DNA from: Adiantum capillus-veneris
Taxonomy: Eukaryota > Streptophyta > Polypodiopsida > Polypodiales > Pteridaceae
Direction of reading: 5' to 3'
DNA: 64,000 bases
NCBI GenBank assembly: GCA_014529385.2
Contig: CM043960.1
Location: 123,098,543-123,162,542, forward strand
Positions 19,739 to 30,423 of this stretch are shown here, piece after piece (the first letter of the stretch is position 1; each line of letters begins with the position of its first letter). Under the pieces are notes generated by a model. It was not told the origin of the DNA. It saw only the letters and a program-made list of their open reading frames with translations, and searched no databases. Position numbers and translations under genes: made by a program.

Positions 19739-22151
19739 CTAAATCAATGAAGAGAGAACCGGAATTGTTGTTTGTGGATGCATTGCCTTCATCATCTTCG
19801 ACTTCGTCATCCTCCATCTAATCATCTTACTCATCCTGACAATCATCCTCCTAAGGCTTGTTGCCACCGGACTTGATTCATTTCCCTCTCTCTTCTCTGT
19901 TTCCACCTCATCCAAAGTCGTAGGTGGAAGAGGGTCAAAGATAGTCTCCACTTCATTAGTGAAAAAAATGGTTCTCCCCTGAGGTGTTACGAGAATTACG
20001 AACCAAAGTTTTTGTTGGTGGATTGTTGGGATATAGATGACCTATAAAACAGAAGCTCAATGTGAGTAACATTGGTATAACTAACGCTACAAGAAAATAA
20101 GAATAAAAAGGTATATGTCACTCACCTGCTCACAAATGTGTGGTAAAACTAAATTATCATACCTCTCTGTGTGATGCACACTAGAGTCTACCATGTAGAG
20201 GCCATTCTCATGTCGTCTAGACACATTTGCAAACTAATTGCACTTGAAGATGAATGTATGAAAGGCTCTAAATTTAACCTTTAGTATCCTTTCAATTGTT
20301 TCGCAGTACTTGGCTTCATCACCGTCTGTGTCAAAGTTGCCTATGATGGCACAATCATAGTGGTTCTACGGTCGTCAATGTGGCGCGTACGAAAGTGACG
20401 ATCCTTTGACCACATAGAGTTAAAGGAAAGGCACTACAAAATAGAAAAACAAATTAATTTATCAAATACATATTAAAGATAATTTCAAGCAATAGCGTTA
20501 CAATATGGTTTAGGTATATGAGTACTCTACCTTTGGTGCATTGCCTCGTGCATACTCCCATTCTTTGCTGGTGATGTCTTCTCCGCACGCTTTTGCCTCG
20601 ATCATTCTCTCATGAATCCACTCTGCACTAATGAGATCTGGGAAACATGCAAGGTGTCTAGGTACTAGGGGTGCCCTCCTTCCTCCATGTGCTTGTTTCC
20701 ATGCTTCCCACTCTTGCGAATGCCTTGCCTTTGCCACTGTTCACAAGTCCACCCACTTGGTCATAATCTTTGCATTGAGAATACAAAAATTATTGACCAC
20801 TCAGGATAGATTCATATCCATGTTAAGTAGTTTCCCCTTTCCACTTGGCAAGTGTGAAGTCATCCTTGCATCTTCCTCGTCTGACCACAGGCGAGGCATT
20901 GAAGGATCAACTTGTGCCAAATACTCTATGAAGACAAATACCTCTTGAACGATCCACCCTTCGGCCATACATGCCTCTGGTTGAGACCGTAGCTGCATAA
21001 AATCTTTGAGAGGCTTTAAAAACCTCTGTAAGAAGAACATACATCATGTGTGCACTACTCCACATATAGCAATCTCCTCCACTACGTGAACCAAGAGGTG
21101 AATTTGACTAAGAAGGACCGATCGAGGAAATGAATCTTCAATGGCACACACAGTTTCTATTGCAAGTGTTTGAGCAGTAGAGATAGCATCTATTTCAATT
21201 TCCTTGGAGCTGACAAATCTTCAAGAAAACACACAAGGATACACTAAGTGCTAGTTGAAATTATTGTGTACATAAAAAATGTGTAGTTGAGTGGAGTCTT
21301 GTGGTGTACCTTACTAGCTCTTCTAGTTTGAAAATAGCGTCCCTGACTTTCTTGTCCTAACGTATACACATACTCACCGGCAGAATGAACTATAATGTAA
21401 ATCAGGGGAGAGAAAAGTGAGTGATAGTCATACACACAAACTATAGATAGAATATGGAGTATGAAAACTACCTAAAGCATCTTGTGCTAATCATGGGACT
21501 TCAACCCATACAATTGAACGCTTTTATCCTTCTTTGCTTTTGTGAAATCTCCCTTTAGCGACCTCATGTATCCTGTTGGTGCGAATAGAAGCAATGGTAT
21601 CCTTCACCTTGTCTAATTCTTCTTTGGCTAGCATCCATGGTGCTTTAGGAAGCACAATCTTTCCATTTGGGGCACCACGTGGATTAACAGAGGGCGGGAG
21701 ACATTTTAAAAGCCTCAAATCCTCCCTCGCACGCAAAAAGTCCTTCTTGCCAATAATGTGGTCCCATAGTGTTTGGACTACATTCTTGAATATGTGCATG
21801 GGATCCAAGAGGTGTTGTATTTTTAAGTCCTTTCAATATCGAAGTCTTAAAAATATGGAACACCTTGATATACCTTTTGGTGGAGGACACGGAGCCGGAT
21901 GTTGTTGTGGTGTTCTCCCCAAATGGTTGTCCAATTTGCCATCGTGAGCTTTAGAGGGGTCTTCCCATTTGTTGGAGCCTTGTGCTTGTTATGCCCTTGG
22001 GGTAAAAAATGACGGTTATTTGGATAGATTACCTTGCGCAAGGAATCGGGCTCTCCGTCACCAATGATGGCCAACAAGTAGGACATGCATTGAGCCCCGA
22101 TGTGGACAACCATGCATATATATCATATGGTTAGAGAGATGAGTGAACTAA

Positions 22152-22203
<52 letters not shown>

Positions 22204-22760
22204 GGGGGTTACCAGAAATCTCTCCAAGCCCACGATAGTCGTGCATAGACCACATAAGGATTCCCCTCACAATGGCCTCTCTCCCCTCCTTTGCAAGTGA
22301 GACATCAACAATAGGAATGCCTCTCCATAACTCCTCCAACTCCTCGATGAGGGGCTCGAGGTAGACGTCAATATTTGACACTTTGTACTTCCCTGGCACA
22401 AGCAAAGAAAGAAGTATATTGCCCTTGGGCCTTCTTGGTTGTCTCCCATCGTGGAGTATTGTAGTTGACGATCACCACATGCCAAGTGCTCCATGAAGTA
22501 GACTTGGTGCCGAAGGGGTTGACACTATCACTTGCTAACCCAAGCCTCAAGTGTCGAGGCTCCAACCCAAACTCTGGCCATTGAGTATCTATGTGCCTCC
22601 ATGCAGGTGAATCGACACCATCGTGCTCTCATCTCTCCGAGCTTTTTTGAGGATGCCAAAGCCCTTCGTTCTCCACGTGCTCCAAAGCAATGCGTCTCAA
22701 GCGAGGGGTTGCCCTTTTGTACTTGGCGCAAGGACAAGACAGTTTTTCCTTGAGCCAATG
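19739..22760 (-). pseudogene. CACTA transposase TNP2-type gene relic (Transposase_21, DUF4218, DUF4216)
   Basis: Minus-strand fragments run in TNP2 order. 22640-22410 has LRLGLASDSVNPFG, then a W-x2-V-x3-YNTPRW segment. 22405-22150 has NIDVYLEPLIEELEELW and GILMWSMHDY. 21808-21524 has MDPMHIFKNVVQTLWDHI and LPKAPWML. DUF4218 C-terminal pieces are at 21040-20801 (LQRFLKPLKDFM) and 20737-20510. DUF4216-like DEAKYCETIERILKVKF and VSRRHENG are at 20330-20160, before a GTGAG donor. A last exon near 20030 has WFVILVTPQGRTIF, with an acidic tail. Stops and frame changes show it is decayed. TNP2 proteins cut CACTA element ends. Confidence 0.8.
22155..22199. repeat. AG microsatellite
   Basis: A pure (AG)n run within the TNP2 relic, at an intron-like position between the MWSMHDY block and the next conserved block. 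Confidence 0.95.
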
Positions 22761-23134
22761 ATCATGCTCAGGGCCTCCGAGGGGACCATGATCATCCAAG
22801 TTGATGTCCTATACACGCGAAATGTTGTTTATTTAGTCATGTTTTCTAAAAAATAAATAATTAGAAAAGCCCTAAATTTCATTAAAAAAATTACATAAAG
22901 TTAAGGTCAAAGGGAATAAATGACAACGAGTGCTTAAATTATTTTTCACTAAAAGAGAACTTAAAAAATGCAATTAATAAACATTTAAAAGTACTACAAA
23001 ATAAAGTATCCATAAAAAATTAAAAATCTTCATAAAAACTCAAAAGGCTAAAAAATGAAATAATGGATAGCAAAGGGTAGAGGGGGTGGTTTGTATTCCC
23101 CCCCGCAACCTCGGATTCGCATGTATCCGTTTGA
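22761..23134. other. AT-rich unassigned stretch
   Basis: No gene was recognised. A C-run follows GTATTCCCCCCCGC near 23100. Confidence 0.5.
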
Positions 23135-23215
23135 AATGACCAGCCGCGGTAATATACGCGATAATGGGCGCGGTAATATTTGCGATTATATCTGCGGTAA
23201 TACCTAGCACCTAAA
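23135..23215. repeat. Subterminal-type cluster of GCGGTAAT motifs
   Basis: CCGCGGTAATATACGCG, GCGCGGTAATATTTGCG and TGCGGTAATACC follow each other at about 25-bp spacing. The same motif appears in inverse form at 9225-9400 and 27335-27455. This suggests three ends of related CACTA elements. Confidence 0.6.
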
Positions 23216-23465
23216 ATAGGTAAGAAGGTAGACTATGCCGCGTTTTTGCTGCATACTCTGCGTTCTTGCTCTTCGCCATAGCTCCCAAGCTTCCCCCCCT
23301 CTCCCTTCCCTCTCTTTGGAAGCACAACATCGAAGGGGGTTTCATCGAAGGGGGTTCTCCGCCATCGTCTTTGGAAGCTCAACGTAGCCGAAGCTCAACC
23401 GTGCTACAAAAGAAAGAGGTAAACACAAAACAAAGAACCTCCTTCCTCTTTCCCTTTTGTTTTCT

Positions 23466-23498
23466 ACTACACACACACACACACACAAACACACACGC
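23466..23498. repeat. CA microsatellite
   Basis: (CA)n with one interruption. Confidence 0.9.
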
Positions 23499-23546
23499 AT
23501 AAATCGAAAAAAAATAAAAATAGAGAATTTATAACATATCTCGTTC

Positions 23547-23636
23547 ATTTGGAAATGGTTGCTTTGCTCGGTTTGTTTGGAAATGGTTGCTTTGCTAGGT
23601 TTGTTTGGAAATGATTGCTTTGCCCGGCTTGTTTAA
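23547..23636. repeat. 30-bp tandem repeat, three copies
   Basis: GGAAATGGTTGCTTTGCT followed by CGGTTTGTTT-type sequence repeats at about 23551, 23581 and 23611 with one or two changes per copy. Confidence 0.85.
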
Positions 23637-23689
23637 ATAGAATGTTACATATAAATTTTAAGTTTGTTAGATAGAAATAGAGACAAAGA

Positions 23690-23695
23690 GATAAT

Positions 23696-23761
<66 letters not shown>

Positions 23762-23908
23762 GAAATGGGAAAGAGAGGAATAGATAGAGATACGGATAGA
23801 GAGAGAGAGAGAGATAGAAAGAGGGAAAGAGAGAAAGAGAGGAATACACAGAGATAGGGAAAGAGGGAGAGAGGGAAAGATAGAAAGAGAGGAATACACA
23901 GAGATAGG

Positions 23909-23951
<43 letters not shown>

Positions 23952-24175
23952 AATAGAGGTTAAGAGAGAGAGAGAGAGAGAGATAGGAAAAGAGGTAAAG
24001 AGAAAGAGAGAGATAGAAAGAGGGAGGGAGAGAGAGAGATACGAAGTGGGAAAGAGAGGAATAGATACAGATAGAGAGAGAGATAGGGAAAGAGGGAGAA
24101 GGGAAAGAGAGAAAGAGATGAATACACAGAGATAGGGAAAGAGGGAGAGAGATAGAAAGAGGGAGAGGGAGAGAA

Positions 24176-24219
<44 letters not shown>

Positions 24220-24348
24220 AATAGAGGGAAAGAGGTAAAGAGAAATAGATAGAGAGAGAGAGAGAGAGGGAAAAAGGTGAAGAGAAAGAGAGAGATAGAA
24301 AGAGGGAGAGAGAGAGATAGAAAGAGAGAAAGAGAGAAAGGGAGGAAT

Positions 24349-24379
<31 letters not shown>

Positions 24380-24735
24380 AAGAGAGAGAGATAGGGAAAG
24401 AGGTAAAGAGAAAGAGAGAGGAAAGAGGGAGAGGAAAGAGAGGAGAGAGAGAGAGAGAGAAGAGAAGAAAGAGGGAGAGAGAGAATGAAAAAGAGATAGG
24501 GATAGAGAAGAGAGATAGAGAAAGAGGGGATAGAGGGAGAGAGAGACAGAGATAGAGAAGAGAGGAGAGAGGGAGATAGAAAGAGGGAGGGAGAGGAGAG
24601 AGAGGGAGATATAGATAGATAGGGAAAGAGAGAGGGAGAGGGAGATATAGAGATATTCGTGGGGAAAAAGAGGGAGAGAGAGAAATAGAGATAGAGAGAG
24701 AGTGGAAGATAAAGAAATAGGGAGATAAAGAGCAA
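23690..24735. repeat. 1-kb purine-only (AG/GGGA/AGATAG) satellite-like tract
   Basis: Nearly all bases are A or G on the plus strand, with only scattered T/C. Units such as GAGAGAGA, GATAGGGAAAGAGG and GAGGAATACACAGAGATAGG recur. Longer units of 70-120 bp (for example AAAGAGAGGAATACACAGAG near 23834 and 23886, and a variant near 24115) show higher-order duplication. Minus-strand Ser/Leu-rich frames across it are artefacts of the repeat. Confidence 0.95.
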
Positions 24736-25690
24736 TGGTTGTAAGCAGTGCAACTATTTTGTGGTGTGTAGTGTGGGTATGCTAGTGCTTTTGTAGGTTG
24801 CTATGAAAACAACCTTCTTTACATGACATCGAGAGACCCTTGGAAATTACTTTCTACTCTCTTCTTCTTAATTTCTCTATCTTTCTCTCTACCTCTCTTC
24901 CTATCTCTTTCTCTCCACCAAATAGGCATTAGGTTGAACAGCTTTTAACGATATCGTATCTCAGAATGGAGACAAAGTAATCCCTTGAACACGGAGCTGT
25001 TGTGAAGAGATGCTGCGCAAGAAGCACAATAAAGAAGCTCTTCTTCATAGCACTCTACAAAAGAAAGAGCACTCTCGCACTGCGCACAACATAAAACGAT
25101 CGCATTTACAACTATAACTCTTTATCTCTACTCAAAACAATGGCTACATTACGTATATGTATATATATTTGTATGTACATATATATTTGTTTATGCATGT
25201 ATGTAGGCACTAAGTATGGGAGCATAGCACCCGAGGGTTAGACGTTTCCTCTTATATATAATCCTTTTTTAATCGTGGCATTGCGATCATTGATCCACTC
25301 ATGCATGGATATCGCAATGTACCTTTCGTTTTACCACGGTTGAAACTGTGATGATATCTAAAGAGGTGCACTTGACCTTTGGTACTACTAGCCTCTACTT
25401 AGGTCTACTAGTATGTATATGTAACTATGTGTTTGTGTGCTAATATACTTGTGTATTTATTTATAGATGAGTGAGTAGGGTGGTAAGCTTAATCTTATAT
25501 TGCTCTTTGTAATGTAGATGTCATACGAGAGACCAACTGGTGGGGAGCAGCCAGCTAGCTCTTGTTTTGGTTGGTTCACATTCCATGTGGGCTCCCACCC
25601 GGGGTTGACATCGCCTCTAGTGGATCCGAGTCTTGAGTCGATGAGATTAAGCAAAGAAATAAAAGGATGTTTCTGGCTAGTTAATCCTAA
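24736..25690. other. Unassigned stretch
   Basis: Short CT-rich patches (24850-24920) and TATG/TGTATG-rich DNA (25140-25210). No gene was recognised. AGTAATCCCTTGAACA at about 24975 also occurs near 50748. Confidence 0.5.
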
Positions 25691-25693
25691 ACC

Positions 25694-27064
25694 ATGAGTG
25701 TCATAGGTTTATTTTTGTTATTTGTAGGCATAGCCATCCTACACCTACCCTTCTCAGGTTCCTCCACCGGGCGTAGATCCAGACCTGAAGCGAGCTCTCT
25801 TTACAAGACCAGTACCTCCAAGAGACAGAGAATTTTTGTAGTTGCTACACTTCCTAGCAACTTGCGACCTGCGATATTTCTCTGTAGACTACACCATGGG
25901 GAAGTCAGGGAGGGACTCCTTACCTACGAAGCCTCGCACTGACGGCACCCCACTCTACAGCCCCTTCCTATCGTCCTACTCCCCTTGCATCGTAGGGTCC
26001 CACTCCCATGGCATCAGAGGGTCCTACGAAACTCCATTGCACTCCTGCTTCGCCAGAACACCGTCGATGGACTTCCTCTGGCAGTGCACGTCGACGCTCG
26101 TCTCAGGGCAGCGAGCGCCATGAGAGACGAAGTGACGGTGGATCCTGTGGTTTAGCATGTTTTGGTAGTGACGGGGGAACGGAGTCCCCACTCTCATAGC
26201 GTGCCATCCCTGGCACAAAGGACGAGGATACGGACGCATCCGTGCGAGACACGCATGGACGCTACTACAGGGTTAAATATGGTGGGGAGGTGGACTTCTG
26301 CACAACACAGGGCAGGGCATTTTGATGCCATCCACAAATTCTTATACATTCAATGTATAAGAACTGTTTTATAAAGTTTAGAGACTAACTGTCCGATCAT
26401 TCACGGTACATTGAGGACACTCTGTTAGCTAGATTTCCAAACGTCCCCGATCAACGTTTTTCACAACAATGGTTGGAGGGCTATATAAAGACATTTTTGA
26501 AAGACAAGCAATCCAGTGTGCGACGCGCATCAGCCAACCAAGTCAGAGATCAAGACAGGAGTTATCATGGTGGCAACATGGCAAATGCGGAGTGGAAGTG
26601 GGCAATTCAAGAAAAGAGCGATCAAGCTACGAGACGGGCTCATTATACAGACAACAACACGAGGCTCGTGCAAGACTCAGAAGGCAAGGGAGCTTGGAAG
26701 GATAAATATGTAAGATTAATTGAATTATAACGTCGATCGGTGATTATAAAGATTGTAGTTGATGATTTGACATTGTTATTGCCAACTAAGGAAAATATCA
26801 CTCTCTCTCGATCAACCAGAGAGACGGTCAAGTATCGGGAGCGACATACAAAATTTGATACTTGGCGATGGTTGTTTAAAAAACAACGACATCTCTCGCG
26901 AGCAATTCGATGCGGCGGTTGGATCACTACAAACGGTAAGTTTAAACAAGTAATTTTGTATCAATTGTTTTGAGCTGTAATTGTTTAAGTTGGTTTGGGT
27001 TTATGTAGAGTCAAAGTGATCAAATATATGTGCCTCTGGACGACGACGAGATAGAGGAAGATTA
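25694..27064 (+). pseudogene. Probable CACTA second-ORF-like exons (function not recognised)
   Basis: Several plus-strand frames suggest a decayed multi-exon gene. A Ser/Pro/Arg-rich start (25740-26130) is followed by THGRYYRVKYGGEVDF (about 26250-26300). Then comes IEDTLLARFPNVPDQRF leading into QWLEGYIKTFLKDKQ (about 26410-26520). NAEWKWAIQEKSDQATRRAH (about 26580-26640) runs to a stop at 26728. A later segment has FDTWRWLFKKQ (about 26855-26890). A last exon after an AG near 27009 ends PLDDDEIEED. Layout and proximity to subterminal repeats resemble the second ORF of the plus-strand CACTA at 55302-56640, but sequence similarity is not demonstrable by eye. Frameshifts and stops prevent a single product. 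Confidence 0.35.
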
Positions 27065-27334
27065 GATAGAAAAATATTTTGTCCAAACTTTTGTAAAGTC
27101 CCAATGTGGCACAATGTATATACAACTATTTACTTTTTATTGTAACTTTTTTTAAATAGTTGATCTTTTGTATTTTAAATTGTCAAGGTAAAGTAAATTC
27201 AATTTCAATTTTTTGGTAGTTTTTATACTCTTCCAAAAAACAATTGATGTTTCATTGTTTTATGCAGGTCAAAAATAAAGGTGCTCATTTGGGCCACCCA
27301 ATTTATGAGCACCTTTATTTTTTAATTGGCATGT

Positions 27335-27547
27335 AGCGACAATAAGCGCGATACTAAATGCGGCAACTAGCGCGATAATAGCAACGGATATATTGCCACG
27401 ACTATTACCGCATTTATTGCTGAGAAACCACTACCGCGTCCATAGCCGCGGTTATTCGCAAATTTTTCTCTCTCCTTTTTTCTTTGTTTTTCCGTGGCAA
27501 TGTTAGCGTTATAGACAACTCCTCTTTAGACAACTCCTCTTATAGTG
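27335..27547. repeat. Candidate CACTA right end with subterminal motifs
   Basis: GCGCGATA, ATTACCGCATT, CTACCGCG and CCGCGGTTATTCGC motifs cluster at 27350-27455. The stretch ends in CTCTTATAGTG (27537-27547), the inverse of CACTATAAGAG. A small tandem repeat AGACAACTCCTCTT lies just inside. The three flanking bases (CAC) are close to, but not identical with, the CAA flanking the 9205 end. Confidence 0.4.
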
Positions 27548-28085
27548 CACGTAGATTAGAAATTGGGTTGGACCATCTGCAGTTTGCGTGAGGGAGAATG
27601 ATGGCACCATGAGGATAACTGCCGGACTTGCTGGGAAAGGAGAAACCAACATTCATCGTAGATGATGGAGGGTAGGGCAATTCAGGAATCTCCACCGGCT
27701 GAATTTGAGAGTTGAATTTTGAGAAAACAAGGCGCACTGGAAAGTCATGCTGATCGCGAGGAAAGCATGAGTATGAAGCAGCACTGAATTTTGAACGGCC
27801 AGCACATGCACATAGGGCCTCATGTGCACCAGTTTGAGAAAGCGAGGGGCTGCACTGATATGGGGTAGCGCTGATGGGCGAGGGTGCATATGCATTGAGA
27901 GGAGTTTCAACAAGCGGGGGCGTCAACTGGATTGGTGCATCATCAAGAGAAGAGGATGATGATGAGGAAGTAAGCAAATACGACAGAGGAGGAGATGATT
28001 GTGGCGAGGAATGAAAGGGTGTGAATGAGAAAGTTGAGAGGCATGACGATGAAAAGGGTGGCAAAGAGATGTGATAGGGTATCAC
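27540..28085 (-). CDS. Unrecognised Ser/Pro-rich reading frame in outer LTR element
   Basis: A 181-codon frame, Ser- and Pro-rich at its N-terminus, with no recognised domain. It lies downstream of the primer site of the outer element on the element's strand. It runs to the very end of the candidate CACTA insertion, where a stop from the transposon terminus closes it. It may be a structural-protein remnant; a chance frame cannot be excluded. Confidence 0.25.
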   Translation of the reverse strand: MIPYHISLPPFSSSCLSTFSFTPFHSSPQSSPPLSYLLTSSSSSSSLDDAPIQLTPPLVETPLNAYAPSPISATPYQCSPSLSQTGAHEALCACAGRSKFSAASYSCFPRDQHDFPVRLVFSKFNSQIQPVEIPELPYPPSSTMNVGFSFPSKSGSYPHGAIILPHANCRWSNPISNLRAL

Positions 28086-28560
28086 AGGTGCCTCTGTGGA
28101 AAAGCATGAGGATAGCGTGGAATGGTCGAAATGGTAAGGGATGCGTGCCCATTTAGAGTGAATGAAGATGGATGTGAGAAGGTGTATGAAGTTAAGGGGT
28201 GGGTCTCATTACCCTTTGAATCTCGTGCTTGCCCGCTCGATGTCGGGTCAAAGGCATCATGGCCTTGTCCCCAATCTTGATCAAGGGGTTCAGAGGGCTG
28301 CTGTGCTGCATTCATTGCATGCAAATTTAATTCTTGCCCGTTTTGGGTGCCGGTTATCTCGGCAAGCGCATTTTTCATGAATTTTCCATCTCTTGTGGCC
28401 TTCGCGTCTTGCGCGGCATTTTGGTTCGGCCATTGATGGGCCATCGGCGGTTGCTTCGCCTTGTTTTTCTTTGCTGGATCGTATCCGCTGCAATAGGAAT
28501 CTGTTTGCCCCTAGCCTGAAAGAAAACATAATTCTTGTTGGGCCTTACCCACAAGGGTTC
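28082..28560 (-). other. Leader or gag-like remnant of outer element
   Basis: Overlapping frames of 120 and 79 codons with basic, Gln/Asn-rich composition just inside the primer site. No motif is recognisable. Confidence 0.25.
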
Positions 28561-28564
28561 GTTT

Positions 28565-28577
28565 AGCTTTGATACCA
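28565..28577 (-). other. Primer-binding site of outer element (initiator tRNA-Met type)
   Basis: AGCTTTGATACCA on the plus strand gives TGGTATCAAAGCT on the minus strand, directly adjoining the LTR. It differs from the canonical site by one base. Confidence 0.8.
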
Positions 28578-28886
28578 TGTGGAAATTATTAGAGTTGCTC
28601 ACACTTATAATTAATCACAATTAATGTTTCAATTAGAACATGTTTAAGATCATATACACATTGATCATAGACACAGTTACCAATACATGTAGTCTTCTTG
28701 CTTCATTTGTTCTTGTATCAAGTGTTGATCGTGTGTTACAAATTGTGGCACTAGGCCTGTTCTTTTATAGACGATGAAGAAGTCTGCCTCTTCGTGATAG
28801 GTTGTGTCTCATGGGATGAGTCACAACTCTTCACTATTAACTAACCTTATTCTAATACCTTAATTGGTCTTACCTATTAGATTCCT
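28578..28886 (-). repeat. Right LTR (5' LTR) of outer element
   Basis: TGTGGAAATTATTAG to AGATTCCT matches 7495-7805. The last bases expected (ACA) are absent, and GAAGGGGGG follows directly. The TATA box is conserved at 28762-28769 on the minus strand. Confidence 0.8.
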
Positions 28887-29745
28887 GAAGGGGGGACCTT
28901 TGGGCACTACAAAAAGGAGGAAAAAACAAAGAGCCATGAGCACTGACATCTGGTGTGCATGACGCCAACTGCATTAGAGGACTCGAAGGACCGCAAGCAT
29001 GACCCTTGGAAAAATGAGCTCCAATGAGCAGTCTCTTGATGGACAGGGAAAGATGAGCTGGTCGACGAGGGGAGTGCCCTCAGGGCTGAGAGAAGGGCTT
29101 TATGCTACAAGGAAAAGGGAAAGGTTTCATGCTGCGAGGCTATGATCTCTTGAGGGGCCGAGAGTTAAGAACAGAGTCGGGCCCAACAAAGAAACCCAAG
29201 GGAGCCGTACTATAGGGCTAGCTAGCTTGCAGCTCCGTTTTCCCTGCACCTCTTTTTGAGAGCAGTAATGTTTTCGAGAGCCTTCCTCTCCTGACCCGCT
29301 CCTCTAAACACCAGCGCTCCCTCTTTTGATCAGGCAACACCGCCGCCTCTCTTTCATTTTTCTGAATTGTCCAGGTCTCCCTCTTCTAGTGATGATCAGC
29401 CCCGGCTTTGCAGTTCATCTCCCTCTTGACTTGGCTACCAACGAGCCTCGAGCTTCCTTGATGGGTTACTTCTCTTGCTTTGAGACACCCTCCATGCTGT
29501 AGCTCGGTAACTAGGGAAACGGGGCCAGTTTAAGTACACTTAAGGAAAGCGATGGCGCGTTCTTCCTGTGCTGCTCCTTTTCCATCATAGAGGGGCACAT
29601 TCGAATGGCATGTTCAAGCGCTAAACGCAGCATAAACATCGAGGCATTCCCTGCCTGAGACGAAAAGATCGGCTGCATACTCTACAACGCCTTGTAACAA
29701 AACGTGGGTTCAAAAGCGCGACCATGCAGGCCCAATCCAGAGAAA
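28887..29745. other. Unassigned stretch
   Basis: No gene was recognised. CACTACAAAAAGGAGG at 28906 resembles a CACTA-type or other DNA-transposon terminus, but no partner was found. Confidence 0.4.
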
Positions 29746-29749
29746 AACC

Positions 29750-29815
29750 AGCGAGTAGGGATCGAACTCAGATCCAATGGTTGAGATGTCGCCTCAGCTG
29801 CGCTAATAGCTTCAG
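29750..29815 (-). other. tRNA-like SINE head (A and B box candidates)
   Basis: On the minus strand TAGCGCAGCTGAGG resembles an RNA polymerase III A box. About 37 bp downstream GAGTTCGATCCC resembles a B box. Spacing is tRNA-like, but no clean cloverleaf or acceptor stem is evident. A tRNA-derived SINE remnant is more likely than a functional tRNA. Confidence 0.5.
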
Positions 29816-30302
29816 CGTTGGTTGCATGATGGCCTACATCTGGTTCTTACATTTCTTATAATTTGGGGGGCGACGGGTCCTTCAAGAGGGACCTGTCCCA
29901 TTAGTGGCCCCTTTACCCTACTAACCCCCCATAGTGAGCTTGCTTGAGAGCATTCCCTTCTTGGCGTTCGGCTACACCTCTCTTAGTTGATTACCCACGG
30001 GCTACCTCCCCTCTAGTTGCCTGAGTTATGGTGCCCCCGCATCCACCCCATGCGCTAATAGCTTCAGCGTTGGTTGCATGATGGCCTACATCTGGTTCTT
30101 ACATTTCTTATAATTTGGGGGGCGACGGGTCCTTCAAGAGGGACCTGTCCCATTAGTGGCCCCTTTACCCTACTAACCCCCCATAGTGAGCTTGCTTGAG
30201 AGCATTCCCTTCTTGGCGTTCGGCTACACCTCTCTTAGTTGATTACCCACGGGCTACCTCCCCTCTAGTTGCCTGAGTTATGGTGCCCCCGCATCCACCC
30301 CA
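29799..30302. repeat. Identical 252-bp tandem duplication
   Basis: The unit beginning TGCGCTAATAGCTTCAGCG occupies 29799-30050 and 30051-30302. I found no difference between copies. It joins at CATCCACCCCA/TGCGC and truncates the SINE-like head in the second copy. The content is non-coding. Confidence 0.95.
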
Positions 30303-30416
30303 TGTTGACCCTTTTTTTGTGTGTAATTAAGTGCATTGCATGTTACCCTTGGCAAGTGAGATTCAAACCTCACCAATCATATCTTATCCCTACAACAGTT
30401 ATATCCTCTACACATC

Positions 30417-30423
30417 TATAAAA
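30417..30423 (+). promoter_or_regulatory. Candidate TATA box upstream of unknown gene
   Basis: CACATCTATAAAAGGGAC lies about 485 bp upstream of the ATG at 30903. It could serve that gene with a long leader or belong to an unrelated element. Confidence 0.35.

Larger units (their letters stand above)
7495..28886 (-). mobile_element. Outer minus-strand LTR retroelement, non-autonomous and heavily nested
   Basis: Two direct repeats of about 310 bp (7495-7808 and 28578-28886) are about 95% alike by eye. Both show minus-strand LTR polarity. The left copy has TG...CA ends and a polypurine tract (minus-strand CTTAAGGGGAAA) just inside it. The right copy abuts TGGTATCAAAGC on the minus strand, an initiator-tRNA-Met-type primer site. 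No gag or pol domain can be assigned to the element itself. Its own interior seems limited to about 7809-9204 and 27548-28577, and the rest is nested insertions. LARD-like or TRIM-like non-autonomous status is inferred. Confidence 0.7.

Noticed and set aside
23545-24753. 402-codon minus-strand Ser/Leu/Pro-rich open frame
   Set aside because: It translates the purine-only AG repeat; the periodic Ser-Leu composition is produced by the microsatellite, not by a gene.
28906-28921. CACTACAAAAAGGAGG as a CACTA terminus
   Set aside because: No inverted partner and no subterminal motif array could be found.
29750-29815. Functional tRNA gene
   Set aside because: A and B boxes are recognisable, but a matching acceptor stem and anticodon arm could not be drawn, so a SINE-type relic is preferred.
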